Source of the DNA: Effrenium voratum | Lineage: Eukaryota; Sar; Dinophyceae; Suessiales; Symbiodiniaceae | Reading direction: 5' to 3' | Length of the DNA: 64,000 nt | NCBI GenBank assembly: GCA_963377175.1 | Contig: CAUJNA010002713.1 | Span: 658,368-722,367 of the forward strand | In this document: piece after piece, positions 63,557 through 64,000 of the stretch | Position numbering within the stretch: the first letter of the stretch is position 1 | How the letters are laid out: every line of letters begins with the position of its first letter | Translations under genes and position numbers: made by a program | The notes under the pieces: generated by a model | What the model was told of the DNA's origin: nothing | Seen by the model: only the letters and a program-made list of their open reading frames with translations | The model's database searches: none

Positions 63557-64000
63557 GTCAACTAACTTTCTCCAATAGCTTGGGCTGGGCCCTGGGGCTT
63601 ACTTCGCTTGCCATCCAAAAAAAGCTGTTCACCTGCGTGGCTTGAAATTCCAAGCGCTGCCTTGGTTCACGCCCAAGAAAAAAGCCAGAACACGCCTCTG
63701 TGTGTGTGTCTCTGTGTTCCTCCCATTTCAGTTGTTCAGGGGCGAGCAAAAGACCGCTGCCAGAAAAGATGGCCTGGAACATAGGGGCCTGCAACCCATC
63801 AAAACCAGTGAAACTCATCGATTTCGAACCAAACTAAGCTAAAAAACGCGCCTTCTCCTGAACTTATTGGACTCTTGGCGCAGTCTTCTGTTTTCTGTTG
63901 GCTCCAACCAAAAAGGCGGTTTCAACGACACACCCATGTCTTTTTCTTGGGGTGGATTCGTGTTCAAAGTGCCGCTAAACGACTGCGAAATCGTCCAGCT

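Larger units (their letters stand above)
59079..64000. other. Host DNA at right edge, no gene assigned
   Basis: Repeat-rich sequence with GC-richer islands near 61420-61640, 61760-61940, 62090-62210 and 62400-62780 that may be exons. I could not find a frame with supporting borders. Confidence 0.45.

Overview
The window is nuclear DNA of a repeat-rich, intron-rich unicellular eukaryote, most likely a microalga with a large genome. A dinoflagellate is my best guess, but no diagnostic marker is visible. A nearly complete AT-rich Polinton-like virus (PLV) is inserted between about 26.8 and 48.8 kb. The host flanks have moderate GC, few long open frames, many short families of inverted-repeat elements and scattered GC-rich islands about 50-150 bp long that behave like exons.

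Host gene 1 is on the minus strand, 50624 down to 9257. GC-rich islands can be joined at GT..AG borders with matching phases into a protein that begins with a mitochondrial targeting-like peptide and continues into a ribosomal protein bL19 domain (GD-x-VEV near the start, VFQGF, PGG then EVRN, GVGVE with SP). It ends in a long basic C-terminal extension. Exon 1 (50624-50502) and exon 2 (23779-23689) join in phase 0 and rebuild the conserved Gly-Asp. Intron 1 is therefore about 26.7 kb and holds the whole virus. A second, weaker chain of plus-strand exons starts at 52426.

The viral element spans 26806-48795 (about 22 kb) with 1.65-kb terminal inverted repeats (TIRs) and a possible 5-bp target duplication GAGGG. 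The TIRs carry a zinc-finger gene, a 42-bp palindrome, four 22-bp hairpin repeats and the 3' part of a DNA methyltransferase gene. The left half is read leftward: rve-type integrase, a split GIY-YIG endonuclease, a very large polymerase-helicase-HNH gene broken into several frames, a fibre-like protein with an S74 chaperone end, a zinc-finger protein and the penton (minor capsid) protein. The right half is read mainly rightward: lipase, major capsid protein, several unknown putative virion proteins and a likely myristoylated small protein. Three minus-strand genes lie inside the right half: a small zinc-finger protein, an intact GIY-YIG endonuclease and the packaging ATPase, which is split by a frameshift. 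No maturation protease is recognisable.

The morphogenesis set (MCP, penton, ATPase), the replication gene and the integrase identify a virus able to form virions and integrate. Frameshifts at A-runs and single in-frame stops in the polymerase, ATPase, fibre and left methyltransferase suggest early decay of an integrated copy, consensus errors in homopolymers, or recoding. The near-identical TIRs suggest the insertion is not old.

The remaining host DNA (1-9256, the introns of gene 1, and 50.6-64 kb) contains at least five families of 90-150 bp elements with terminal inverted repeats, a 0.7-kb-arm inverted repeat with 11-bp arrays at 16.8-19.0 kb, and simple satellites.
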